Positions 1 to 5,383 of a DNA stretch of 5,479 nucleotides are shown one piece after another. The DNA lies in contig JBBKWQ010000325.1 of assembly GCA_037969115.1 (NCBI GenBank), positions 1 through 5,479 of the forward strand. Reading direction: 5' to 3'. Position numbers and translations under genes: made by a program. Within the stretch, counting starts at the first letter, position 1, and each line of letters opens with the position of its first letter. Source of the DNA: JBBKWQ01 sp037969115. GTDB taxonomy: Bacteria > Actinomycetota > Acidimicrobiia > Acidimicrobiales > Ilumatobacteraceae. Under the pieces are notes generated by a model that was given only the letters and a program-made list of their open reading frames with translations, was not told where the DNA came from and did not search any database.

Positions 1-111
1 CACCATGGGAGCGCTCCACAGTGTACGGCGGCTCACCGAGTGAGCGCCAGTTGCAGCGCAGGCCACGAGGATGACTGCCATCGTTGCGAGGATGAGGAGT
101 TCGACGTTCAC
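1..111 (-). CDS. N-terminal fragment of a probable membrane or exported protein (partial)
   Basis: The minus strand is open from a GTG at 111 to the left edge (37 codons, no stop). The start of the peptide is strongly hydrophobic: residues 4-20 read ELLILATMAVILVACAA, followed by a polar stretch with an Arg pair. That fits an N-terminal membrane anchor or an uncleaved signal peptide. A Cys lies in the hydrophobic stretch (VACAA), but the context is not a clean lipobox. In-frame TGA lies 11 codons before the GTG, so the GTG is the most upstream start seen. No Shine-Dalgarno sequence precedes it, and a start at Met11 is possible. GC is about 73 percent at third positions and low at second positions, as expected for a membrane protein. 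The family cannot be told from so short a piece. The gene would be divergent from the EAL gene. Confidence 0.42.
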   Translation of the reverse strand, partial: MNVELLILATMAVILVACAATGAHSVSRRTLWSAPMV

Positions 112-274
112 GAAGGGGGGATTGCCCGATGTGTCGACGGCTCAAACATCTTTCTCGAAGAATCTTCCCGAGGTGCGTCCTGCAGGTCGCGTCCAGCGTG
201 AATATGGGAGTTGGCCGGTCTTCGAGCGTGTACGACGCAGCCTCCTCGTACTGCACGACACGGATCTTTCGCTA

Positions 275-289
275 CAGAACCCGTTTCTG
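275..289. repeat. Short inverted repeat CAGAA-N5-TTCTG in the EAL upstream region
   Basis: Perfect 5-bp arms CAGAA (275-279) and TTCTG (285-289) flank CCCGT. It sits 72 bp before the EAL start codon and could be a small operator half-site pair, but arms this short occur often by chance. Confidence 0.2.
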
Positions 290-310
290 CCCGCCGAAGA
301 TTGGGTACGA

Positions 311-326
311 CTCACTTGGTAGTGAG
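311..326. promoter_or_regulatory. Inverted repeat CTCACT-TGGT-AGTGAG before the EAL gene
   Basis: Perfect 6-bp arms CTCACT (311-316) and AGTGAG (321-326) are separated by TGGT. The repeat ends 35 bp before the EAL start codon and 17 bp before its likely ribosome binding site. That position suits a repressor operator at the promoter or a hairpin in the mRNA leader. I found no convincing -35/-10 pair to decide between these. Assigning a regulatory role is inference from symmetry and position only. Confidence 0.35.
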
Positions 327-361
327 GACACACACGACCGACCGAGAGGCCTGCAATCGAA

Positions 362-1255
362 ATGAAGTACTTCAACCCAAAGGGCGGACGGCGATCCGGT
401 AAGCGAACCCCGACTGGTCACGATGGACAGGCCGAGACCGCCGTGGCAGCCACAGCGCAGACGGTTGGCTCCGGCGAAGAGGCCGACGCGAGCTCGGCGG
501 CCGAGTTCGCAGCGGAGAACGAGCTCGGCAGCGAGGCGGCGCGTCAGTTGGCGATCCGGAGTCGCATCAGCACGCTGCTCGCCGAATCGGGACCGACGAT
601 TGCCCTGCAGCCGATCATCCACCTCGAGACTGGTGAGCTGATCGCCCATGAGGCTGCCGTCACGTTCCCTTCGGCGCCTGACACCCGGCAGTGGTTCGTC
701 GACGCCGAGCAAGTCGGTCTGGGTGTCGAACTCGAGATCGCAGCATTGCGGTCGGCGCTGAACGAAGTCGATCACACGCCGGGCTCGTCGCTGATCTGCG
801 TCAACGTCTCACCCGACTTCCTCACTGATCGGAAGCGGCTCGACCTGATCGCCGAGTTCCCGAGCCAACGGTTGGTGCTCGAGATCACGGGCGATCTGCC
901 CGTCGAAGACCATGGCCTCGTTCGACAGGAATTGAGTCGAATCCGAGCGCGCGGGGTTCGCATCGCCGTCAACGTCGCCGGGTCCGATGCATCGTGCCTG
1001 CGTCGCATCCGTGACCTCGAACCGGAGTTCGTGAAGCTCCAGGTCGACGTCACCACGTCACTCAGCCGCGACGAGAACTGTCGAGCGATCGTCACCGAGA
1101 TCGTTCGCCTCGCCACGCTCTCCGGTTCGTTCGTGGTCGCCGAAGGAATCGAGAGCAGCGAGCAGGTCAGTGTCGCGCAGCAGCTCCGCGTGGACGCCGG
1201 GCAAGGATTCCTGCTCGGGATGCCGACGTCGGCCGAGTTGGGTGAGTTCGTCTGA
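362..1255 (+). CDS. Stand-alone EAL-domain protein, probably catalytically inactive
   Basis: This 297-aa protein has a basic N-terminus, an Ala/Glu-rich and probably disordered stretch (about 20-65), then one EAL domain (about 66-297) of normal length with no GGDEF, PAS or membrane segment. EAL domains hydrolyse cyclic di-GMP using metal ions. Recognisable signatures are LQPIIHLETGEL (82-93), the signature Glu in HEAA (E97), VNVS (N148), LEIT (E174), VKL (K225), VAEGIE (E261) and GQGFLLG (280-286). The loop that is normally DDFGTG reads NVAGSD (204-209), so both metal-binding Asp residues are lost (Asn204, Val205). Family knowledge says this should abolish hydrolysis, so the protein is better seen as a cyclic di-GMP receptor or a protein-binding pseudoenzyme. 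GAGAGG (344-349) is a plausible ribosome binding site at 12-nt spacing. The next gene lies 87 bp downstream on the same strand and may have its own promoter. The fold is confident; the inactivity is inferred. Confidence 0.88.
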   Translation: MKYFNPKGGRRSGKRTPTGHDGQAETAVAATAQTVGSGEEADASSAAEFAAENELGSEAARQLAIRSRISTLLAESGPTIALQPIIHLETGELIAHEAAVTFPSAPDTRQWFVDAEQVGLGVELEIAALRSALNEVDHTPGSSLICVNVSPDFLTDRKRLDLIAEFPSQRLVLEITGDLPVEDHGLVRQELSRIRARGVRIAVNVAGSDASCLRRIRDLEPEFVKLQVDVTTSLSRDENCRAIVTEIVRLATLSGSFVVAEGIESSEQVSVAQQLRVDAGQGFLLGMPTSAELGEFV

Positions 1256-1262
1256 CACGGTG

Positions 1263-1291
1263 TTCCGAGTCGTCGGCGGGCTGAGACGGAA
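1263..1291 (+). terminator. Weak hairpin between the EAL gene and the GNAT gene
   Basis: TTCCG (1263-1267) and CGGAA (1287-1291) can pair around a 19-nt loop just after the EAL stop codon. The stem is short and no T-run follows, so termination here is doubtful. It is the only symmetry I found in the 87-bp gap. Confidence 0.15.
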
Positions 1292-1342
1292 TCGTGCGGG
1301 GTTGGATGTGCGCGATGCAACACATGGTGGGGTGATGCCCGG

Positions 1343-1873
1343 ATGATCGAATTTCGCGCGGCGACGAGACTCGACGCGGATGCCATCACCGATGTTCAGG
1401 TCGCAGCTTGGCGATCGGGATACGAGCACGTGTTCCCGGAATCCGTGTTGTGGGCCGACGACTTCGATTCCTCGCGCCGGTTGTTCTGGAACGACTGGCG
1501 GTTCGCGCCCGGCCATCGTGTCCAGGTGGCGGTGAACGCGCTCGCCGACGACGAACGCGTCCTTGGCTTCAGTTCGTACGGGCCAGAGCGTGATCGCGGT
1601 CACGGCTACACGGGGCTCGGCGAGGTGTGGGCGCTCTACGTCGAGCCGCGACTGTGGGGCACGGGATTGGCGACGGACTTCTTCGTGCACATCGAGGAGC
1701 GCCTCAGCGCCGAGGGTTTTGCGAGTGCCGTGTTGTGGGTACTCGCCGAGAACGGACGGGCGCGAGCGTTCTACGAGAAACTCGACTGGGAGCCGACCGG
1801 CAAGAGCGCCATGTTCACCGAGTACGAAAATGCTCAGGTTCTGGAAGTTGAGTACCGAAAAGATCTGATGTGA
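1343..1873 (+). CDS. GNAT-family N-acetyltransferase
   Basis: This 176-aa cytoplasmic protein has the normal length for a single GNAT domain, which transfers an acetyl group from acetyl-CoA to an amine. The N-terminus (IEFRAATRLDADAITDVQ, 2-19) is the typical first strand and helix. Motif A spans about 93-115: a strand ending VEP, then the pyrophosphate loop R-x-x-G-x-G-L-A (103-110). Motif B follows as LWVLAENGRARAFYEKL (131-147), with the usual Asn (N137) and the Tyr (Y144) that often acts as general acid. All expected cofactor-binding elements are present, so it is probably active. The substrate cannot be read from the sequence; amino acids, peptides, ribosomal proteins and antibiotics are all used by this superfamily. 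GGGGTGA (1329-1335) lies 7 nt before the ATG and supports this start. The stop overlaps the next gene's GTG by 4 nt, so the two are co-expressed. Confidence 0.9.
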   Translation: MIEFRAATRLDADAITDVQVAAWRSGYEHVFPESVLWADDFDSSRRLFWNDWRFAPGHRVQVAVNALADDERVLGFSSYGPERDRGHGYTGLGEVWALYVEPRLWGTGLATDFFVHIEERLSAEGFASAVLWVLAENGRARAFYEKLDWEPTGKSAMFTEYENAQVLEVEYRKDLM

Positions 1874-3090
1874 ACTTCGATATTCGACAAACCCGCACCG
1901 AAGCGGAGCATCGTACGGCGCTCGGCGTCGCGGCAACTGTGTCGCTCGAATCTCCATCATCCGACGAGTGCTGGGAACGGCACCGCGACGATGCAATGAA
2001 CTCGTTCTCGCTGTCGGCGTGGGACGGCGACCGATGTGTGGGCAGCATCGCGGAAGCGCCGGTCGAGACGGTGGTTCCCGGCGGGGCCTTGCTTCCCACG
2101 AGTGCCGTGACGGGATTCGGCGTGCTCCCCACGACCAGCTGCCGAGATGGCGGCCGGGCGCTCGTCGAACGATTGATCTCGGACAGCACGACTCGTGGCC
2201 ACGCGTTGATGAAGACGAGGGTGAAGGAGTCGGCGACGTCTGTGAGATGCGGATTCGGTATTGCCGGCGACAGCTGCAGTGTCGAGGTCGACGCAGCCAC
2301 CGCTCGACCGGTCATGGTGCCGGATGTGGCCGGACGGATGAAGATCCTGTCGGCCGACGAGGTGTTGAAGGTGGTACCGGAGCTCTACGAACGCGTCGGG
2401 CTGCGCCGGCCTGGTGCCGTGACTCGCGATGCGACGATGTGGAACCGCTCACTCGACAGCGCTGCTACCGGCAAAGAAGGTTCGTTCGTGGCGGTCCATT
2501 GCGATACCTCAGGGTCTGCCAGCGGGTACGTGCAGTACGACGTGTGTCGGGGTGAAGGCTCGAAAGATGTTGAGACCGGTGCGGGCAGGATCCACGATCT
2601 CTTCGCCGACGATGCTCGCGTCGAACTGGGGCTCTGGTCGTTCCTGCTCAGCCTCGAACAGGTGACCTTGTGGCGGTCGAGCGGCCGCCCCGTCGACGAT
2701 GTCGCACGATTCGGCCTCGAGGACGCACGCGCGTACCGGCAGCTGTCCCGCGCTGACGAGCAGTGGTTGCGCATCGTCGACATCGACGTTGCGCTCCCGG
2801 GGCGCACCTACAACCCCGTCGACCGCTCAGTGGTGATCCAGGTGACCGACCCGCTGATGTCGTCGAACACGGGAACCTGGCGCATCGACGGTTTCGGCGC
2901 GTTCCGCTCGCACGACCGACCCGAACTCCTCGTGGGCATCGATGCCTTGTCGGCTGCCTACTTGGGTGGCACGGCTTGGTGGATGCTGGAAGCCACCGGG
3001 CGGGTCAAGCAGCGCTCGACAGGCGCCATCGAGTCCGCCGACCTGCTCTTCGCCAGTCGCCCTGCGCCGTTCTGCGGTACCACTTTCTGA
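1870..3090 (+). CDS. Eis-family protein (GNAT plus sterol-carrier-like fold) with degenerate active site
   Basis: The 406-aa length matches Eis proteins (about 400 aa), which have two GNAT regions and a C-terminal sterol-carrier-like domain; mycobacterial Eis acetylates several amines of aminoglycosides. Family signatures here are VVPGGALLPTSAVTGFGVLPT (about 68-88), QWLRIVDIDVALPGRTY (298-314), the VIQVTDP strand (322-328), and a C-terminal Phe406, matching the terminal Phe whose carboxylate acts in catalysis. Against the M. tuberculosis sequence as I remember it, two key sites differ. The loop HRRRG after the APT motif reads TSCRD (89-93), losing the Gly and two Arg that bind acetyl-CoA phosphates. 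The catalytic Tyr126 aligns with Ser124. This argues for lost or altered acetyltransferase activity. The GTG start overlaps the preceding stop (GTGA, 1870-1873), with no good ribosome binding site, so coupled translation is likely. Family is confident; loss of function is inferred. Confidence 0.83.
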   Translation: MNFDIRQTRTEAEHRTALGVAATVSLESPSSDECWERHRDDAMNSFSLSAWDGDRCVGSIAEAPVETVVPGGALLPTSAVTGFGVLPTTSCRDGGRALVERLISDSTTRGHALMKTRVKESATSVRCGFGIAGDSCSVEVDAATARPVMVPDVAGRMKILSADEVLKVVPELYERVGLRRPGAVTRDATMWNRSLDSAATGKEGSFVAVHCDTSGSASGYVQYDVCRGEGSKDVETGAGRIHDLFADDARVELGLWSFLLSLEQVTLWRSSGRPVDDVARFGLEDARAYRQLSRADEQWLRIVDIDVALPGRTYNPVDRSVVIQVTDPLMSSNTGTWRIDGFGAFRSHDRPELLVGIDALSAAYLGGTAWWMLEATGRVKQRSTGAIESADLLFASRPAPFCGTTF

Positions 3091-3117
3091 GTCTGTGGTG
3101 CACCGCTGTCTCAGCGG
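3074..3117. terminator. Overlapping alternative hairpins between convergent genes
   Basis: Two hairpins compete here. The first pairs GCGGTACCAC (3074-3083) with 3095-3106 as ten base pairs with a 2-nt GC bulge, its 11-nt loop containing the stop codon of the Eis-like gene. The second is CCGCTG-TCT-CAGCGG (3103-3117), a perfect 6-bp stem whose loop and right arm include the stop codon of the oxidoreductase on the minus strand. They share 3103-3106, so only one can form at a time. Neither has a clear T-run. Position between tail-to-tail genes supports a role in termination in both directions, but the call rests on structure and place only. Confidence 0.35.
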
Positions 3118-4538
3118 CTCGACAGGTATCGCAATGCCGCGTTCGCCGCGTTGAACCCGCACATGCCATGGACCCCGGCTCCGGGTGGTGTGGCCGACGA
3201 ACAGAGGAACACGCCGGGAACACCCGTGTCGTACGGATTGATCGCGAGCCTCGGTCGTATCGCGATCTGGCGTCCGCCGTTGCGACCCACGCCGATGTCG
3301 CCACCGATGTAGTTCGCGTTGTACGACTCGAACTCGGCGGGGCTGCGAGTCGTGACATGTCGGATTCGACTCCGAAAGCCCGGTGCGTAGCTTTCGATTC
3401 GATCGATGACCGGTTCGACCACGTCGGTGGCATGACCGTTCGGCACGTGCGCGTACGTCCAGATCGGGTTGATCCCGTCGGCCGAGCGCGTCGGGTCGGC
3501 GAGGTACTGCTGGCCGACGAGCACGAACGGTCGTGCGGGCATAGTGCCCCGAACGATCTGGCCTTCTGCTGCGACCGTTTCCTCGAACGTGCCTCCGAGG
3601 TGGACGGTGCCCGCTCGGCGGACGAGCTCGTTCGTCCAGGGAACGTCACCCTCGATCGAGAAGTCGACCTTGTAGGCCGCCGGCCCGTACTGATATCGGC
3701 GGTAGGCACGGGCGACGCGTCTGGGTAAACGTTCGCCGAGCAAGCGGTCGGCTGCTCGAGGCGAGACGCTGAGCAGCACGACATCTGGGGCGGACGTGCC
3801 GTTGAGATCGTCAAGCGAGGTGAACTCGACATTGGTCTCGATCGCGCCTCCGAGCGCGGTGAGTTTGCGGGCGAGTGCGTCGGTGATCGCCTGCGACCCA
3901 CCCTGAGCGACGGGCCAGCCGTACGCATGTCCTGCGGCGCCGAGCATCAGCCCGACCGAGCTCGACAGCGGTGCGCGCAGCGAACTGAACGCGTGCGCCG
4001 CGATGCCTCCGAAGAGTGCTCGGGTCTCGTCGGTCTGCCAGCGCCGCACGGTCGTCGAAGCAGGCAGGAGGGCGTTGAGACCGAAATGGGCGAGCACGAG
4101 CGGATGCTTCGGAATATGGAGGATCGGTCGGAAGACGTCATCGGTGAGGTCATCGAAACGGGCGGCGATCTTGCCGATCAGGTTTCGCCAGCTGTCGCCG
4201 TCGGCATCCATGTGCTCGGCAGTGCGGTCGATGTCGCGCCACAGCACGCCGGCACGACCGCCGTCGAGCGGGTGGGCCAACTCGATCTCCGGCCACGACC
4301 AACGCAAACCGTGTTCGTCGAGACCGAGCTGACGGAAGAACGGAGACGCTGCGCCGGTCGGGTGGAACGCAGAGCAGTCATCGTGGATGACGCCGGGCAC
4401 GTGATGTTCGCTCGATCGTGTACCGCCGCCGATGCGGTCGGCGGCTTCGAGCACGCGCACGGTGAGTCCTGCCTCGGCGAGAGCGACGGCGCCGGCCAGC
4501 CCGTTGGGGCCGCTTCCGACAACAACAGCATGGGTCAC
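3111..4538 (-). CDS. FAD-dependent oxidoreductase, phytoene dehydrogenase-related (PYROXD2-like)
   Basis: This 475-aa protein carries the full signatures of the flavoprotein family that includes phytoene desaturases and PYROXD2. The Rossmann dinucleotide-binding motif is at the N-terminus (VVVGSGPNGLAGAV, 5-18, with G8, G10, G13), followed by the acidic residue that binds the FAD ribose (E31 in RVLEAADRIGGGTRS). The central GWPVAQGGSQAITDAL (207-222) and the C-terminal FAD-contacting PPGAGVHGMCGFNAANAAL (451-469) are typical. It is soluble-looking, with no signal peptide. The substrate is unknown; no carotenoid genes are nearby, so naming it crtI would be unjustified. The GTG start is supported by AAGGTGGG (4542-4549 on the complement) and places the glycine motif at residue 8, as usual. 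It converges on the Eis-like gene with only 20 bp between stops. A possible short ORF lies 29 bp upstream on the same strand. Confidence 0.9.
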   Translation of the reverse strand: MTHAVVVGSGPNGLAGAVALAEAGLTVRVLEAADRIGGGTRSSEHHVPGVIHDDCSAFHPTGAASPFFRQLGLDEHGLRWSWPEIELAHPLDGGRAGVLWRDIDRTAEHMDADGDSWRNLIGKIAARFDDLTDDVFRPILHIPKHPLVLAHFGLNALLPASTTVRRWQTDETRALFGGIAAHAFSSLRAPLSSSVGLMLGAAGHAYGWPVAQGGSQAITDALARKLTALGGAIETNVEFTSLDDLNGTSAPDVVLLSVSPRAADRLLGERLPRRVARAYRRYQYGPAAYKVDFSIEGDVPWTNELVRRAGTVHLGGTFEETVAAEGQIVRGTMPARPFVLVGQQYLADPTRSADGINPIWTYAHVPNGHATDVVEPVIDRIESYAPGFRSRIRHVTTRSPAEFESYNANYIGGDIGVGRNGGRQIAIRPRLAINPYDTGVPGVFLCSSATPPGAGVHGMCGFNAANAALRYLSSR

Positions 4539-4567
4539 GCGCCCACCTTGTCATGGCGTCGCATCGG

Positions 4568-4699
4568 TCACCAACGCGGTGGTTCGATCTCGAGGATCGT
4601 GACGTCTGGGCTCGACGCGATCGACGGGGCGTGCCCGCCGGCCACTTCGACCGTCCGCGTCGGGTAGAACACGCGGTGCTTACACTCTAAATGTCGCAT
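4568..4699 (-). CDS. Possible small ORF (34-43 aa) upstream of the oxidoreductase
   Basis: A minus-strand ORF runs from ATG at 4699, or GTG at 4672, to TGA at 4568-4570, ending 29 bp before the oxidoreductase GTG. The 34-codon GTG form begins FYPTRTVEVAGGHAPS after the start residue and ends EIEPPRW. Its composition looks like a natural soluble peptide, with alternating hydrophobic residues. GC at third positions from the GTG onward is about 85 percent, while the nine codons between ATG and GTG are poorer and include TTA, so the GTG start is preferred. No Shine-Dalgarno sequence is seen; a -10-like TAGAGT on the complement (4684-4689) would start RNA only a few nt before the GTG, so near-leaderless translation is possible. 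I do not recognise the family. It could be a leader peptide, a small protein, or a remnant of a longer gene. A competing plus-strand ORF over the same bases looks less natural. Confidence 0.38.
   Translation of the reverse strand: MRHLECKHRVFYPTRTVEVAGGHAPSIASSPDVTILEIEPPRW
4681..4689. promoter_or_regulatory. Candidate bidirectional -10 element TACACTCTA
   Basis: Read rightward, TACACT (4681-4686) fits the actinobacterial TANNNT pattern and lies 36 bp before the GTG of the small membrane protein, leaving room for a leader with GAGGGG (4710-4715). Read leftward, the same bases give TAGAGT (4689-4684), placed to start RNA just ahead of the short minus-strand ORF and the oxidoreductase. No good -35 hexamer is seen on either side. 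The divergent gene layout supports a promoter here; the exact element is inferred. Confidence 0.33.
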
Positions 4700-4722
4700 T
4701 CTGGACATCGAGGGGAATCAAC

Positions 4723-4908
4723 GTGATACGTGCTCTGATCGGTTCGGTCGTCATCTTGCTGGTGTCGACATTCCCTGCCACATGGCTGTTGATGCTGTTC
4801 CTGGGAAACCTCGATCTCGGGCTGTCGTACTGGGGCACGTTGCCACTCGGCATCCTGGTGTCGAGCCTGATCGGCGGCGTCACAGCGCCCACGTTCATCG
4901 AGCGATAG
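4723..4908 (+). CDS. Small two-helix membrane protein
   Basis: This 61-aa protein has a strongly hydrophobic sequence with two likely transmembrane helices at about 4-28 and 34-54, joined by a short turn (NLDLGLSYWG, 29-38). Arg3 before helix 1 and the closing Glu-Arg at the C-terminus fit a hairpin with both ends in the cytoplasm. Helix 1 contains a Pro (P18), and helix 2 ends in a Gly pair (IGGV). The GTG start is well supported by GAGGGG (4710-4715) at 7-nt spacing. I do not recognise a family; many small actinobacterial membrane proteins look like this, so no function is assigned. It is transcribed away from the oxidoreductase, probably from the shared element near 4681. No clear terminator follows within the 142-bp gap. 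Confidence 0.72.
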   Translation: MIRALIGSVVILLVSTFPATWLLMLFLGNLDLGLSYWGTLPLGILVSSLIGGVTAPTFIER

Positions 4909-4963
4909 CGACGCAGTCCGGTGCACGCGGCCGGGAGCGAGTCACCTGCGGATCGCGGTTGTC

Positions 4964-4997
4964 GATCGGGAAAGCGCCTTCCGATGACGCCCCGATC
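4964..4997. repeat. Inverted repeat GATCGGG-N20-CCCGATC after the small membrane gene
   Basis: Perfect 7-bp arms at 4964-4970 and 4991-4997 surround a 20-nt centre, within which CCGA (4981-4984) can also pair with TCGG (4966-4969). It lies in the 142-bp gap between the two small membrane genes. It could contribute to termination or be an operator for the downstream gene, but there is no T-run and no repeat copy elsewhere in the window. Confidence 0.25.
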
Positions 4998-5038
4998 CGA
5001 AGACGCGCCTGTGCGCGATTCTCCGGCAAGCCAGCCGC

Positions 5039-5044
5039 TAAAAT
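5039..5044 (+). promoter_or_regulatory. Likely -10 box TAAAAT of a leaderless promoter
   Basis: TAAAAT matches five of six bases of the TATAAT consensus and stands out in GC-rich surroundings. It ends 6 nt before the ATG at 5051, so the usual start point of transcription would fall on or next to that ATG. No Shine-Dalgarno sequence lies before the ATG, which agrees with a leaderless mRNA, common in actinobacteria. No clear -35 hexamer is seen near 5015-5021. Confidence 0.55.
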
Positions 5045-5050
5045 TCGGCC

Positions 5051-5266
5051 ATGGAGTCCGAACACTCGGATGACGAACCTCTCGACTCGCTCACAGGTGA
5101 GTCGGTTGCCTACGGCGAGAGTCGGTCGAGCGTGCTCACGCCGATGGGTCAAGTCGAATCGATCGGCAACTTCGCGCACGGCCTCGGGTCGCGCCGGGTT
5201 AAGAGCGCGCTCGTCGTCGGCGGAGCGTTCATGCTGGCGCTGGCGGCGTTCGCTGCGATGACCTGA
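5051..5266 (+). CDS. Small protein with a single C-terminal membrane helix
   Basis: This 71-aa protein has an acidic, probably flexible N-terminal half (ESEHSDDEPLDSL near the start) and one hydrophobic helix at the very end (about 52-70), preceded by SRRVKS (47-52). Positive charge just before the helix predicts an N-terminal part in the cytoplasm and a tail anchor in the membrane. There is no signal peptide and no catalytic motif. High third-position GC and the TAAAAT box immediately upstream support this ORF over the overlapping antisense ORF. I do not recognise a family. It is probably a single-gene unit, with the VOC gene converging on it from the right. A role in holding a partner at the membrane would fit the architecture but is speculation. 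Confidence 0.65.
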   Translation: MESEHSDDEPLDSLTGESVAYGESRSSVLTPMGQVESIGNFAHGLGSRRVKSALVVGGAFMLALAAFAAMT

Positions 5267-5366
5267 CGTACGGTGCGCTCAGCAATTCGGCGCAACACGG
5301 CGGTGACCGCGCCGCACGGAGTGGCGGGCAATGTCCGCGCGTCTGCCCAGCGTGCGGCACCAGGGG

Positions 5367-5383
5367 CGGGCCGTTTCAGCCCG
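5367..5383. terminator. Weak hairpin in the convergent gap before the VOC gene
   Basis: CGGGC (5367-5371) and GCCCG (5379-5383) form a 5-bp GC stem around a 7-nt loop, midway in the 162-bp gap between the tail-anchored protein gene and the VOC gene. It is followed by a 10-bp palindrome, TCGTCGACGA (5385-5394). There is no T-run. The rest of the gap (5267-5428) shows no gene-like ORF that I can support. Confidence 0.2.

Noticed and set aside
71..322. Plus-strand 83-codon ORF before the EAL gene
   Set aside because: The start has no properly spaced ribosome binding site, the product resembles no family and is Arg/Ser-rich, and the stop lies inside an inverted repeat. It also overlaps the more protein-like minus-strand ORF at 1-111.
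112..361. Possible non-coding RNA or tRNA gene in the EAL upstream region
   Set aside because: No tRNA T-loop or cloverleaf and no long stable stem was found; only short inverted repeats are visible.
2763..3728. Long plus-strand ORF bridging the convergent genes
   Set aside because: It lies out of frame in the Eis-like gene and antisense to the oxidoreductase, both of which have clear family motifs. Its Arg-rich product is a normal shadow in high-GC DNA.
3111..4538. Naming the oxidoreductase phytoene desaturase (crtI)
   Set aside because: The family signatures are shared by many flavoproteins of unknown substrate, and no carotenoid biosynthesis gene is present nearby.
4553..4690. Plus-strand 45-codon ORF over the oxidoreductase upstream region
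   Set aside because: No ribosome binding site, Arg/Asp-rich composition typical of antisense frames, and third-position GC of about 64 percent against about 85 percent for the opposite-strand ORF.
4895..5179. Minus-strand 94-codon ORF opposite the tail-anchored protein gene
   Set aside because: No promoter or ribosome binding site was seen and composition is Arg-rich. The opposite frame has a -10 box, a membrane helix and good codon bias.
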